A stretch of 46,769 nucleotides of DNA, taken from NCBI RefSeq assembly GCF_003966265.1, contig NZ_RXNV01000020.1, positions 1 through 46,769 on the forward strand, read 5' to 3'. Shown piece by piece: positions 34,429 through 42,653 of the stretch. The position numbers and the translations under genes were made by a program. The notes below the pieces were generated by a model that was not told the DNA's origin, did no database searches, and saw only the letters and a list, made by a program, of their open reading frames with translations. The stretch comes from Shewanella atlantica (GTDB lineage Bacteria > Pseudomonadota > Gammaproteobacteria > Enterobacterales > Shewanellaceae). The first letter of the stretch is position 1. Each line of letters begins with the position of its first letter.

Positions 34429-36759
34429 ATGATGAAACGAGTCGATATTAAAGTTGCTACCTTGGCGGCAATAATCGGTTTGGCCTTAACGGGTTGTTCC
34501 GGTGATGATGGACAAAATGGTACCGATGGTGAGCCGGGTAAAGATGGTAACCCCGGGATCCCGGTTGCAACCGATGCTAAGGCATTAACGGTTGCAATAG
34601 ATAAAGTAGTGATAGGTGATCAATCTGATATTACCTTTAAAGTGACCAATGAAAAAGAGTTGCCCGTTGTAGGTCTTGAGAAATTTGGCTTCATTCTTTC
34701 AGGTTTAGAGCAAGGCACGAATGGTGATGCTAACGATTGGAGTCTACTGAGCTCAGAAGCCTGTCCGGCAAGCAAGTACTCTAAGTGTGGTTCCTTAACG
34801 GATAATAAGGACGGTACTTACAGCTATCGTTTCGAGAAAGATCTGACATCTGAAACCGGATTCACCATTACCGATGACAAGACATTAAGACTGGTCCTTC
34901 GAACCGGCGGCGAGGCCGTTGGCCAGGCTGAAGTAGCTTACGCTAACACCAGCTATGACTTCAGAGGAGAGGGCGAAGCGGCCTTGTACTCTAAAAATGT
35001 CGTCAACAATCAAAACTGTGCCGGTTGTCATGATGATTTTGCCATTCATGGCGGAAAGTACACAGAGGTTGAAACCTGTGTCTCTTGCCACACCGAGAAT
35101 AAGGTCAGTGATGCGAGCAAAATATTCCCGATGTTGGCACATGATGCTCACATAGGTGTGATTTCTGCGCCTGTCGGTGGTTGCGATAACTGTCACTCTG
35201 AGAACGAACAGGCAACAGACTTTGCCAACTGGAAGATGGTTCCTACTCAGGAAACCTGTATCACCTGTCATACAGACGTTGATTTCAAAGAGGGCGTAAA
35301 TCACTGGCCTTACGATGATAACGCGCAATGCGCGAGCTGCCACACTCCGGAAGTTATCGAAAGTGTTCACCTCTCAACTTATCAGGGACAAAATGAGCGA
35401 CGCAGTAACCTGCACCTGACTGTGACCGACGCCAAGATGGTACCGGCACCACAAGCCGAGGAGAATAAGGGCAAGGCTGGATCATTTGTACAGCTTACTA
35501 TCGATATTTTAGATAAAGATGGCAAGAGCCGTAACGAACAGTTAGATAAGGTTAATTATCTCTATTATGCCGAGTTCTACATCAACTGGGGAGACCAAGA
35601 TCAGGGGTTAGGCTTCGGTGAAAGCGTTGCTGATGGTCGCGGTAAAGTGCTGCGTGTGCACACCAACAAGGGGCCCTATCCCGGCTATTCAGAAAAACCA
35701 ATTGTCCTCAACTATGAAAACGGTAAGACGACTTATGAAATTGGTCCATTTGATATGGATGATAAGTTTAAAGGCGACTTGACTGACCTGTATGGTACCG
35801 TCTCTCCACGTATCTGGTTCTGTATGGATGCCAGTGGTGAGAATATCATGGATTGTGACGGTCAAACGGATTGGAGCAATGGTGCCGCCGGATATAACTG
35901 GTTAGAGTTCTTCAATACCCAAGGGTTAATGGAGGAGCGTCCACGCAGACAGATAGTAACTAACGAGTTATGTGGTGACTGTCACGGTACTACCACTTCA
36001 GAAGATGGTTTTGTTCAGATGACATTGAACTGCCGTAACTGTCACTCTAAAGCCGGGGATGGCGAATTCCACGGTACGACTTGTGTATCGGGCAATGTTG
36101 ATAGTGAGGAACAGATCTTACTTAAGAATCTGATGCCACGTGGTGAGCGAGATTGGACTACTGCATCAAACGCGGCAGAAGAGTGTATGGCTTGCCATAA
36201 TGCCAACGTAGTACCGACTCAGGTCATTCGTGACGCACATACTAAACAGGGTGATAAGGACTATGTAGAACAGCTCACCATGAGCCACCCGGATCAGAAG
36301 GTCTGGATCCATGCTATGCATGCAAACAACCGTGCTAACCAGAGCGGCGAAGGCTGGAGACGAAATGTTGAATACTCTGCCGACCTGGCTAACTGCGGTA
36401 AGTGTCACGTGAAAGATAGCTATGATGCTAAGTTCCTTGTGGGACGTAAGCCTCTGGCCCTTGATCTGGATTACATGGACACCTATACAGATCCAACAGA
36501 TCCGGTGAATGGCCGCTATGCCGTCGATGGTGTTGCCGATGCTTATGTATCACCAACGGCCGCAGTATGCCTGAGCTGTCATGGTAAGAGAGCCGCCCAA
36601 GAGGGCGAAGATCGCCGTCAGGTGCGCGCGGAAGTTGTTTCACATATGAAGCAAAATGGGGCTCAGTTTGGAGTGACACTGGATGAGTACAATGGAGAAG
36701 AGTCCTGTGCCGTATGTCATAACCTGAACAACCTCAAAGAGGTACATGGTCAAAAATAA
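34429..36759 (+). CDS. Undecaheme outer-membrane cytochrome c (OmcA/MtrC/UndA family)
   Basis: Cell-surface lipoprotein that passes electrons to metals or other outside acceptors. The 776-residue product has a lipobox LTGC (C23) followed by a collagen-like GxxGxxG stretch, then beta-domain I with a C112-x7-C120 pair. Five CXXCH motifs follow from residue 197 (CAGCH, CVSCH, CDNCH, CITCH, CASCH). A second beta-domain has a C-x10-C pair, and then come six more hemes (CGDCH, CRNCH, CMACH, CGKCH, CLSCH, CAVCH). Eleven hemes in a 5+6 order is the layout of UndA; OmcA and MtrC have ten. No mtrA/mtrB partner genes are in this window, so it must use a porin complex encoded elsewhere or another route. 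Two adjacent ATGs exist; the second (34432) has better spacing from GGTGGAG. Confidence 0.93.
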   Translation: MMKRVDIKVATLAAIIGLALTGCSGDDGQNGTDGEPGKDGNPGIPVATDAKALTVAIDKVVIGDQSDITFKVTNEKELPVVGLEKFGFILSGLEQGTNGDANDWSLLSSEACPASKYSKCGSLTDNKDGTYSYRFEKDLTSETGFTITDDKTLRLVLRTGGEAVGQAEVAYANTSYDFRGEGEAALYSKNVVNNQNCAGCHDDFAIHGGKYTEVETCVSCHTENKVSDASKIFPMLAHDAHIGVISAPVGGCDNCHSENEQATDFANWKMVPTQETCITCHTDVDFKEGVNHWPYDDNAQCASCHTPEVIESVHLSTYQGQNERRSNLHLTVTDAKMVPAPQAEENKGKAGSFVQLTIDILDKDGKSRNEQLDKVNYLYYAEFYINWGDQDQGLGFGESVADGRGKVLRVHTNKGPYPGYSEKPIVLNYENGKTTYEIGPFDMDDKFKGDLTDLYGTVSPRIWFCMDASGENIMDCDGQTDWSNGAAGYNWLEFFNTQGLMEERPRRQIVTNELCGDCHGTTTSEDGFVQMTLNCRNCHSKAGDGEFHGTTCVSGNVDSEEQILLKNLMPRGERDWTTASNAAEECMACHNANVVPTQVIRDAHTKQGDKDYVEQLTMSHPDQKVWIHAMHANNRANQSGEGWRRNVEYSADLANCGKCHVKDSYDAKFLVGRKPLALDLDYMDTYTDPTDPVNGRYAVDGVADAYVSPTAAVCLSCHGKRAAQEGEDRRQVRAEVVSHMKQNGAQFGVTLDEYNGEESCAVCHNLNNLKEVHGQK

Positions 36760-36785
36760 TAAATAAAACCCTGCAATCCCATCTT

Positions 36786-36814
36786 GGCCCTGACATTTTG
36801 TCAGGGCCTTTTTT
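36786..36814 (+). terminator. Terminator after the cytochrome
   Basis: GGCCCTGACA / TGTCAGGGCC, a perfect 10-bp stem with a three-base loop and six T. It makes the cytochrome a single-gene unit. Confidence 0.92.
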
Positions 36815-36949
36815 AACTGAGTTCACAATTACTCACTCTGATATGCGTTTGCTGTAAAAGTAGGAAGAATGTCAATTTTAATCGTATTACCATGACATAA
36901 AATGGTTCTGTCAAAGGGACTACAGGGAGAGTAGTACGAAGGAAAAAAT

Positions 36950-38254
36950 GTGAATATTTCAAAATGTTTAACAATAGATCTTGAGTCCAGAGAATTAGTG
37001 GACCACAAGATGGCCCTTAGGCACTCGCTGACACTGGCGGAACTAGAAGTGCTCAAGTGTTTGGTTAACCATATTGGCGAGGTTGTCAGCAAAGAGGCAT
37101 TGAATGAGGCGGGTTGGCCTAATCGTGTCGTTGCTCCATCATCATTAACTCAATGCATGAGCTGCCTCAGACGAAAGCTGGGTGCTCATGATGATATCGA
37201 ACTTAAAAATATTCCCAGGTATGGTTATAGTTTGTGTGTGACCGAAACCTATGAGTCGATCAAATCTATGCAGGAACCGCTATCTGATGATAGCAATGAC
37301 TCTGCGGTAGATAACCATTTTAGTCGGTATTGGCGCTGGCTTGGCGTCGTGCTGTTTGTTGTACTCCTTGCAGGCCTGCATTTCTCCGGAAAGTTGAAGC
37401 AAACGGTTAATTATCTGGCTCTTTTCGCTAAACCCGGAGTGGTGTCAATTTTGGACGCTGAGACTGAACTTGGCGGGCAAAAGGTACAACTCAGTCAACT
37501 CAGATTAGAGGACCAGCCTGAGATACAGCGGAGCGCGGCGCACTATATCGGCAATTGGTCCAACACAGATAAAATTTTTGGCAATGAAGTACTAAAGCGA
37601 ATCTTTGCCAATGACAATAATCGTTATGAGTCGGTTGCTCTGTGCAATCAGTATGAAGGGGAGTGTAAGGACACTCAGCCTCTGAATTTGGTCAGAGAGA
37701 GAAATACCTATTCGCCATTGGATCTGCAGTGGCTCAGTGACACTAAGTTGCGTATGGAGCAGGTGACTTATAACAAGATTTTGCTGGATAAATTTGATAA
37801 CCCTCCTCAAGGGTTGGTGGAAGATATCTATCGGGCCGATGTCTATTATTATGGTGCCAGTAAGAATGTGGTACGGGCCGATGTGCGCCTCTCTTTAGTG
37901 TATCAGTCTCCGGCTCGTGGAACCCTGGTGATGGCTGCTTGTATTACCGACGATCTACTGAGGCACGTGTCTATGCGTTACCAGTTTAGCGGCGAGTTTA
38001 AGATGCAGAAAAAGACCGTCGATGGGCAGTTGGTTAAGTCTTTTTTGCTCGATACCGGGAATGTCAGCTTTACCAGCCCTGATGAGATATCCGAAGAGTC
38101 GGCAACCATTTACCGTGAGCTCCGCAAGTCGGTGCTGAGCAATGAAACTCAGATCCTGAGGCAAGTCTATCAGGATGCAAATAGCGGAGTATGGATGTTG
38201 CCGCTGTGGGGCGATACCATGGTGTGGGCCCACAGGGTCGAAGTGACGTTATAA
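36950..38254 (+). CDS. ToxR/CadC-like membrane transcription regulator
   Basis: A 434-residue protein with an OmpR-type winged-helix DNA-binding domain at the N-terminus (about residues 5-97; LTLAELEVLKCLVNHIGEVVSKEAL, then SSLTQCMSCLRRKLG and NIPRYGYSL). One membrane helix is at about 129-146 (WLGVVLFVVLLAGLHF), and a periplasmic domain of about 285 residues has no family I recognise. This is the ToxR/CadC architecture, in which a periplasmic signal acts directly on a DNA-binding domain without phosphorylation. The start is GTG with AAGGA seven bases upstream. Its position directly after the cytochrome suggests, but does not prove, that it controls that gene. Its last 38 bp are duplicated downstream. 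Confidence 0.88.
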   Translation: MNISKCLTIDLESRELVDHKMALRHSLTLAELEVLKCLVNHIGEVVSKEALNEAGWPNRVVAPSSLTQCMSCLRRKLGAHDDIELKNIPRYGYSLCVTETYESIKSMQEPLSDDSNDSAVDNHFSRYWRWLGVVLFVVLLAGLHFSGKLKQTVNYLALFAKPGVVSILDAETELGGQKVQLSQLRLEDQPEIQRSAAHYIGNWSNTDKIFGNEVLKRIFANDNNRYESVALCNQYEGECKDTQPLNLVRERNTYSPLDLQWLSDTKLRMEQVTYNKILLDKFDNPPQGLVEDIYRADVYYYGASKNVVRADVRLSLVYQSPARGTLVMAACITDDLLRHVSMRYQFSGEFKMQKKTVDGQLVKSFLLDTGNVSFTSPDEISEESATIYRELRKSVLSNETQILRQVYQDANSGVWMLPLWGDTMVWAHRVEVTL

Positions 38255-38255
38255 A
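38218..38255 (+). repeat. 38-bp direct repeat, copy in the regulator 3' end
   Basis: The segment CATGGTGTGGGCCC ... GTGACGTTATAAA covering the regulator's final codons and stop recurs without change at 38311-38348. Confidence 0.9.
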
Positions 38256-38310
38256 ATTGAAATTGATTCCGGCAACCGATATGTGAAGCTGTCTGTTGGA
38301 GTATCTATGC

Positions 38311-38348
38311 CATGGTGTGGGCCCACAGGGTCGAAGTGACGTTATAAA
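38311..38348 (+). repeat. 38-bp direct repeat, downstream copy
   Basis: Perfect copy of 38218-38255, 55 bases downstream, carrying the gene's last codons and stop in non-coding DNA. Confidence 0.9.
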
Positions 38349-38460
38349 TTAGTTCTGGCCATCAACATTCGGGCTACCAATCAGGTCAGGGGGGCAATTT
38401 CAGGACTTTGTGCTTCCCGGCCTTTATATTTGAGTCCGGTATTATCTATAGGATTATCTT

Positions 38461-38793
38461 TTGTCTCTGTTTCCAAGTGCGATTATTCATCTCACCAATG
38501 TCGATGATTTGGCTGCACTCAAGTTAAAACATGCTCATATTTTGCTGTGTTTTTCAGCCGATTGGTGTGCCCCGTGCAGAGCCATGGAGGGCACGCTTAT
38601 CAATACGGCATTCGAACTAACAGATAAAGCGGTAGTCATTAAGGCTGATCCCAAAATTTGCCATTGCCTTGCTGCCGAGTTGGGAGTGCGCACCGTACCT
38701 TCCTATGTAGCAATTAATGATGCGCAGGTATCTGAACCTGTTTATGGGATACAGACCATCACGAGTTTGCTGGATATGATAGAGGTTTATTAA
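38461..38793 (+). CDS. Thioredoxin-like protein
   Basis: A 110-residue thioredoxin-fold protein with active site W35-C36-A-P-C39-R and the cis-proline segment VRTVPSYVAIND; the PKICHCLAAELGV helix has two extra cysteines. There is no signal peptide, so it should act in the cytoplasm, not in cytochrome maturation. The start is TTG with AGGA seven bases upstream. It follows the membrane regulator by about 200 bases and may be a separate unit. The specific substrate is unknown. Confidence 0.85.
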   Translation: MSLFPSAIIHLTNVDDLAALKLKHAHILLCFSADWCAPCRAMEGTLINTAFELTDKAVVIKADPKICHCLAAELGVRTVPSYVAINDAQVSEPVYGIQTITSLLDMIEVY

Positions 38794-38828
38794 TGCTGGG
38801 ATTCGGCTGTTGCACTTACCCGTTTGGC

Positions 38829-38857
38829 TAGACAATGTTTTTTATAAGAGCTATAAA
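38829..38857 (+). promoter_or_regulatory. Promoter before the tRNA-Leu group
   Basis: TAGACA (38829-38834), a 17-base spacer and TATAAA (38852-38857). It precedes the truncated tRNA-Leu copy and the intact one, which would be on the same transcript. Confidence 0.55.
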
Positions 38858-38891
38858 TAAGTTATAGGGTAATAGGTTTCTTGAGTTGTAA

Positions 38892-38947
38892 GCGGGAGTG
38901 GTGACACTCTTGGTAAGAAGTTGTAGACACGCCAGGTTTAGGTTTTT
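38892..38947 (+). pseudogene. Truncated tRNA-Leu with a D-loop insertion
   Basis: Starts GCGGGAGTGGTG as tRNA-Leu. In place of the short D-loop stretch it carries ACACTCTTGGTAAGAAGTT, then continues GTAGACACGCCAGGTTTAGG. It breaks off in the anticodon arm, where the sequence returns to TTGAGTTGTAA, which also precedes both copies. The 3' half is absent. It lies 66 bases before the intact tRNA-Leu. Confidence 0.7.
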
Positions 38948-38957
38948 TGAGTTGTAA

Positions 38958-39042
<85 letters not shown>

Positions 39043-39053
39043 TGTTTTCAGTA

Positions 39054-39086
39054 AAAAAGTAGCCTGTCATTTGACGGGCTTTTTTG
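39054..39086 (+). terminator. Terminator after tRNA-Leu copy 4
   Basis: AGCCTGTC (39061-39068) pairs with GACGGGCT (39073-39080), followed by T's and preceded by A's. An identical one follows the defective copy at 39385. Confidence 0.8.
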
Positions 39087-39384
39087 TACATGGAAGTGCT
39101 TATCCCTGATCGCAGGGACTGCGATGTAAGGGATTTGCACATGGCCACTTATCACTTATTAAATATGGTTCCCGACATTTTTTTGCATTCCCTTCATCTG
39201 ACCCATAGGGATATGGGAAATGTCTTGGAAGCGAATGGAACGCGCCAGACCGTGGAGGTCAGATGTGCTTATCCCAGGTCGCAGGGTGCCAGATGTTCCT
39301 GACATCTGTTGCACATTTCCACAGTCCCTTGCGGTCAGAGCGATGGAAGGGATTTATGTCTGTAAGGTGATGAGCCTGCGGCTT
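39087..39384. repeat. Modular repeat region with GGA/TCC-loop hairpins, first part
   Basis: No gene. Two modules alternate: one beginning GTGCTTATCC (at 39096 and 39264) and one from CATGGCCACT to the GCGAATGGAACGCGCCAG stretch (about 39137-39262). Both recur after the defective tRNA-Leu. Hairpins include ATCGCAG-GGA-CTGCGAT (39109-39125), CCCATA-GGGA-TATGGG (39212-39227) and CAGATGT-TCCTG-ACATCTG (39290-39308). Confidence 0.75.
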
Positions 39385-39507
39385 GCGGGAGTGGTACTCC
39401 TTTTTAGGGAAGGGTAGACACGCCAGATTTAGGTTCTGGTGCGCTAATACCAGAGATAGTGTGTGAGAACTGTCCTGAAACAAAGTGGAGTCTCTCCTCC
39501 CGTACCA
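39385..39507 (+). pseudogene. tRNA-Leu copy with inserts in three loops
   Basis: A 123-nt version of the 85-nt tRNA-Leu. The acceptor strands (GCGGGAG / CTCCCGT plus ACCA) and the anticodon arm (CCAGATTTAGGTTCTGG) are unchanged. The D-loop part, the variable arm and the T-loop are replaced by longer stretches: ACTCCTTTTTAGGGAAG, GCTAATACCAGAGATAG, and about 22 bases in the T-loop. The T-loop TTCAAGT needed for a working tRNA is lost, so it is probably a pseudogene or a tRNA-like RNA. The terminator after the intact copy is repeated after this one. Confidence 0.75.
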
Positions 39508-39525
39508 TGTTTTCAGTAAAAAAGT

Positions 39526-39551
39526 AGCCTGTCATTTGACGGGCTTTTTTG
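39526..39551 (+). terminator. Terminator after the defective tRNA-Leu
   Basis: Same AGCCTGTC / GACGGGCT stem and T-run as at 39054-39086, part of a duplicated segment of about 50 identical bases. Confidence 0.75.
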
Positions 39552-39790
39552 CACATGGGAGTGCTTATCCCAGGTCGCAGGGTGCCAGATGTTCCCGACA
39601 TCTGTTGCACATTTCCACAGTCCCTTGCGGTCAGAGCGATGGAAGGGATTTGTACATGGCCACTCATCACTTATTAAATATGGTTCCCGACATTTTTAGG
39701 CATTCCCTCCATCTGACCCATAGGGATATGGGAAATGTCTTAGAAGCGAATGGAACGCGCCAGGCCGTGGAAGTTAGATGTACCTACCAC
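39552..39790. repeat. Modular repeat region with GGA/TCC-loop hairpins, second part
   Basis: Copies of the modules at 39087-39384 in a different combination: the full GTGCTTATCCCAGG module (about 39561-39650) and then the CATGGCCACT module (about 39655-39781). The hairpin at 39586-39604 has loop TCCCG where its partner at 39290 has TCCTG, with identical arms. Confidence 0.75.
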
Positions 39791-39806
39791 TGAACAGCAG
39801 GCAAAA

Positions 39807-39832
39807 AAAATGCACTCCAAAGAGTGCATTTT
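39807..39832 (-). terminator. Terminator after prs
   Basis: AAAATGCACTC / GAGTGCATTTT, a perfect 11-bp stem with a four-base loop, T-rich on the minus strand beyond it, 23 bases after the prs stop. Confidence 0.9.
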
Positions 39833-39854
39833 TCGAAATGGATAAATTCAGCTA

Positions 39855-40802
39855 TTAGTGCTTGAACATCGCAGAGATAGACTCTTCATTGCTTACGCGT
39901 CGAATAGCTTCAGCCATTACAGACGACATAGTCAATTGAGAAACCTTATCGAGTGCTGCAATTTCAGGGCTCAATGGAATCGTATCGGTCACTATCACTT
40001 CATCGATAACAGATTCAGCGATGTTCTTAGCTGCATTGCCTGAGAATACAGGGTGAGTCGCATAAGCAAATACGCGGTTCGCACCATGTTCTTTCAATGC
40101 TTCAGCTGCTTTACAAAGTGTGCCGCCGGTATCGATCATATCATCAACTATGATGCAATCGCGTCCCTGAACATCACCTATGATGTGCATGACCTGAGCT
40201 ACGTTCGCTTGTGGGCGACGCTTATCGATAATGGCCAGATCTGAATCATCGAGAAGTTTAGCCACGGCGCGTGCACGAACAACGCCACCGATATCAGGAG
40301 AAACTACAACAGGGTTTTCAAGATTCTTAGCTAACATATCTTCCAGTAACACAGGGCTACCGAATACGTTATCTACAGGTACATCGAAGAATCCCTGGAT
40401 TTGCTCGGCGTGTAGGTCACAAGTCAATACACGGTCAACACCTACGCTAGACAAGAAGTCTGCAACCACTTTCGCGGTAATAGGTACACGAGCACTGCGA
40501 ACACGACGATCTTGGCGAGCATAACCAAAGTAAGGGATAACTGCAGTGATACGTCCTGCAGAGGCACGACGTAACGCATCAACCATAACGATAAGTTCCA
40601 TCAGGTTGTCGTTAGTTGGTGCACAAGTAGATTGAATGATAAAGACATCCGCACCACGTACATTCTCGTTTATCTGGACACTGATTTCGCCGTCACTGAA
40701 AACGCCAACGTCTGCGTCTCCAAGTTTACAAAATAGACGATCGGCTATCTTCTTAGCGAGACTAGGTGTAGCGTTACCAGCAAAAAGTTTAATGTCAGGC
40801 AC
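39855..40802 (-). CDS. prs: Ribose-phosphate pyrophosphokinase Prs
   Basis: Makes PRPP from ribose 5-phosphate and ATP, the entry point for nucleotides, histidine, tryptophan and NAD. The 315-residue protein is full length. It has LFAGNATPSLA at the N-terminus, the ATP-loop region YFGYARQDRR, DLHAEQIQGFF and the PRPP-binding CIIVDDMIDTGGTL. It lies 79 bases after ispE in the lolB-ispE-prs series. An intrinsic terminator follows. Confidence 0.98.
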   Translation of the reverse strand: MPDIKLFAGNATPSLAKKIADRLFCKLGDADVGVFSDGEISVQINENVRGADVFIIQSTCAPTNDNLMELIVMVDALRRASAGRITAVIPYFGYARQDRRVRSARVPITAKVVADFLSSVGVDRVLTCDLHAEQIQGFFDVPVDNVFGSPVLLEDMLAKNLENPVVVSPDIGGVVRARAVAKLLDDSDLAIIDKRRPQANVAQVMHIIGDVQGRDCIIVDDMIDTGGTLCKAAEALKEHGANRVFAYATHPVFSGNAAKNIAESVIDEVIVTDTIPLSPEIAALDKVSQLTMSSVMAEAIRRVSNEESISAMFKH

Positions 40803-40881
40803 TGTGTCAACCTCAGGCGTATGCTTTATTTTTAGTGGCTGGAGTTAATAGAATACAAGCTATAACCCCAGAATATTGTGT

Positions 40882-41736
40882 TTAGAGCTGAGCTAATCTT
40901 AGCTCTAAAGATGATGTATTTGCCCCTTTCGCCACAAACCCTGTCATATCGCTTGGCAATTTCGCCAAAACATCTAAGGCCTGCTGCTGCTGTTCGAACT
41001 CTCCGAAAACACATGCTCCGGTTCCGGTCATTCTAGACGGCGCATATTCTAGCAGCCACAGCAGTGTTTTGGCAACTTGAGGGTGGCGCTTTGCTACCAA
41101 TGACTGGCAGTCATTTTGCCAGCTACCATTCATCAATGAGGCGATATCAAGCTTAGGTGTATCACGAGGTAACTCAGGGTCCTGGAATATTTCTGCGGTA
41201 GAAACATGTACATTCGGGATCAGCACCAAGTACCAATATTCTTTGGGGGATGCGGGTTGTAGTTCTTCACCGACGCCTTCGGCGAAGGCGGCTAAACCAT
41301 TAATAAAAACAGGGACATCGGCACCGAGTTGTAATCCAATCTCCATCAGTTTTTGTTTACTTAATTGGGTACCCCAGAGGTGATTCAATGCGACTAATGT
41401 GGTTGCGGCGTCGGATGAACCACCTCCTATACCTCCCCCCATGGGAAGTCGTTTATCAAGCCAGATTTCAGCGCCTTTGTCACAGCCTGATATCTGTTTT
41501 AGTAATTTTGCGGCACGCAGAATTAAGTTATCGCTATCGGCGACAGCATTGCCCATATTTGAATGTAGTTTGAGGGGCGATGTGTCTGTGACCTTGAAGT
41601 CGAGGTAATCACAGTAGTCGATAAATTGAAAAAGGGTTTGCAGCTCATGGTAGCCGTCCGCCCTGCGACCATTGACGTGTAAAAATAGATTTAGTTTGGC
41701 CGGAGCTGGCCAGCCTTGTGATAATTTATTGATCAT
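40882..41736 (-). CDS. ispE: 4-diphosphocytidyl-2-C-methyl-D-erythritol kinase IspE
   Basis: GHMP kinase of the non-mevalonate isoprenoid pathway. The 284-residue protein shows the N-terminal PAPAKLNLFLHVNGRRADGYHELQT segment (substrate lysine and the DGYH motif) and the glycine-rich ATP motif PMGGGIGGGSSDAATTL. The C-terminal motif is RMTGTGACVFGEF. Its ATG overlaps the lolB stop by 11 bases. Confidence 0.97.
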   Translation of the reverse strand: MINKLSQGWPAPAKLNLFLHVNGRRADGYHELQTLFQFIDYCDYLDFKVTDTSPLKLHSNMGNAVADSDNLILRAAKLLKQISGCDKGAEIWLDKRLPMGGGIGGGSSDAATTLVALNHLWGTQLSKQKLMEIGLQLGADVPVFINGLAAFAEGVGEELQPASPKEYWYLVLIPNVHVSTAEIFQDPELPRDTPKLDIASLMNGSWQNDCQSLVAKRHPQVAKTLLWLLEYAPSRMTGTGACVFGEFEQQQQALDVLAKLPSDMTGFVAKGANTSSLELRLAQL

Positions 41737-42382
41737 TTAAGCGCTCTTCTGGTTGATTCGAAGGCAATAAGTGGGCCGTTGACAAGGCCTGCCATTGGCT
41801 GATCTGTATTTTGAGGCGCAGGTCCTCTCTTTTTAGTTGTAATAATCTGGGTAACTCTGCACCACTTTGTTGTTGCCAGCTTATAAACTCAACTTCCCAA
41901 GGTGGTGGGTTTTGCGTGGTTAGCTTTATCGGCCTCAGGTGCTCATCCTGCACGAGCAGTTCGTCGTCATCACTGACTCGCCCCGTTATCCATAACGGAA
42001 GAGCGTCGACCGGAATCGACCAGCCCGTCACTCGGGTGAGCAGTCGTTGAGCATCTCTATCTTGATAGACCTTACCATCGACCTCTAATCTAGCCTCACC
42101 CTCTAAGGTCGTTAAAGAAAGTACGGTTGTGCCTAACATGGTGGTGAGCTTTAATTCATTTTTCTTATCGGTATGAAACCAATAGAGATTCGTACTGAAT
42201 TTGTCTTTGCTGGTCCTGACTGCAAGTTTTCCCTGCATCTCCCATGCCTGTGCGTTTGAGACATCATCGACCTGTACCGGAATGAAGTTCTCCGGTGGCG
42301 TTACGGAGCAGGCTGAAAGCAAAGTGACGCTTAACAGCACCCAGATGAGTGGTATTTTTGTGAGGTAGCTCAAATTATTCAT
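41726..42382 (-). CDS. lolB: Outer-membrane lipoprotein receptor LolB
   Basis: Accepts lipoproteins from LolA and inserts them into the outer membrane. The 218-residue protein begins with a signal peptide and lipobox LLSAC (C25). It has the short WEMQGKLAVRT and LTTMLGTTVLSLT strands characteristic of the LolB half-barrel, then the LPLWITGR loop. First gene of the lolB-ispE-prs unit, divergent from hemA as in E. coli. Confidence 0.95.
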   Translation of the reverse strand: MNNLSYLTKIPLIWVLLSVTLLSACSVTPPENFIPVQVDDVSNAQAWEMQGKLAVRTSKDKFSTNLYWFHTDKKNELKLTTMLGTTVLSLTTLEGEARLEVDGKVYQDRDAQRLLTRVTGWSIPVDALPLWITGRVSDDDELLVQDEHLRPIKLTTQNPPPWEVEFISWQQQSGAELPRLLQLKREDLRLKIQISQWQALSTAHLLPSNQPEERLNDQ

Positions 42383-42653
42383 CTATTACTGATATTAACG
42401 ACTTCATATGATACGAGGGCTTGATAAGAATACCAATGGTAATCGTAAAATTTACTGTAAGGCGCACCCTATCAAGCTTGTAAGCATCCCATGTCAGCGT
42501 CTTTGGAGGAGTAAATTTGGTGAGCTTAATTATGAAAATGGATAAGAACTGAGATTATTATTCGGTTTTGTTAAGCATATTCTGTTTTTAGTTCACTCAA
42601 TTCAGTAGAATGGCTGACAATAAATGAGATGCCTAGAGACCAGAACGAGTCAG

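Noticed and set aside
39404..39670. Frames across the tRNA-Leu repeats on both strands
   Set aside because: They follow the repeated tRNA and hairpin modules and change frame with each module.
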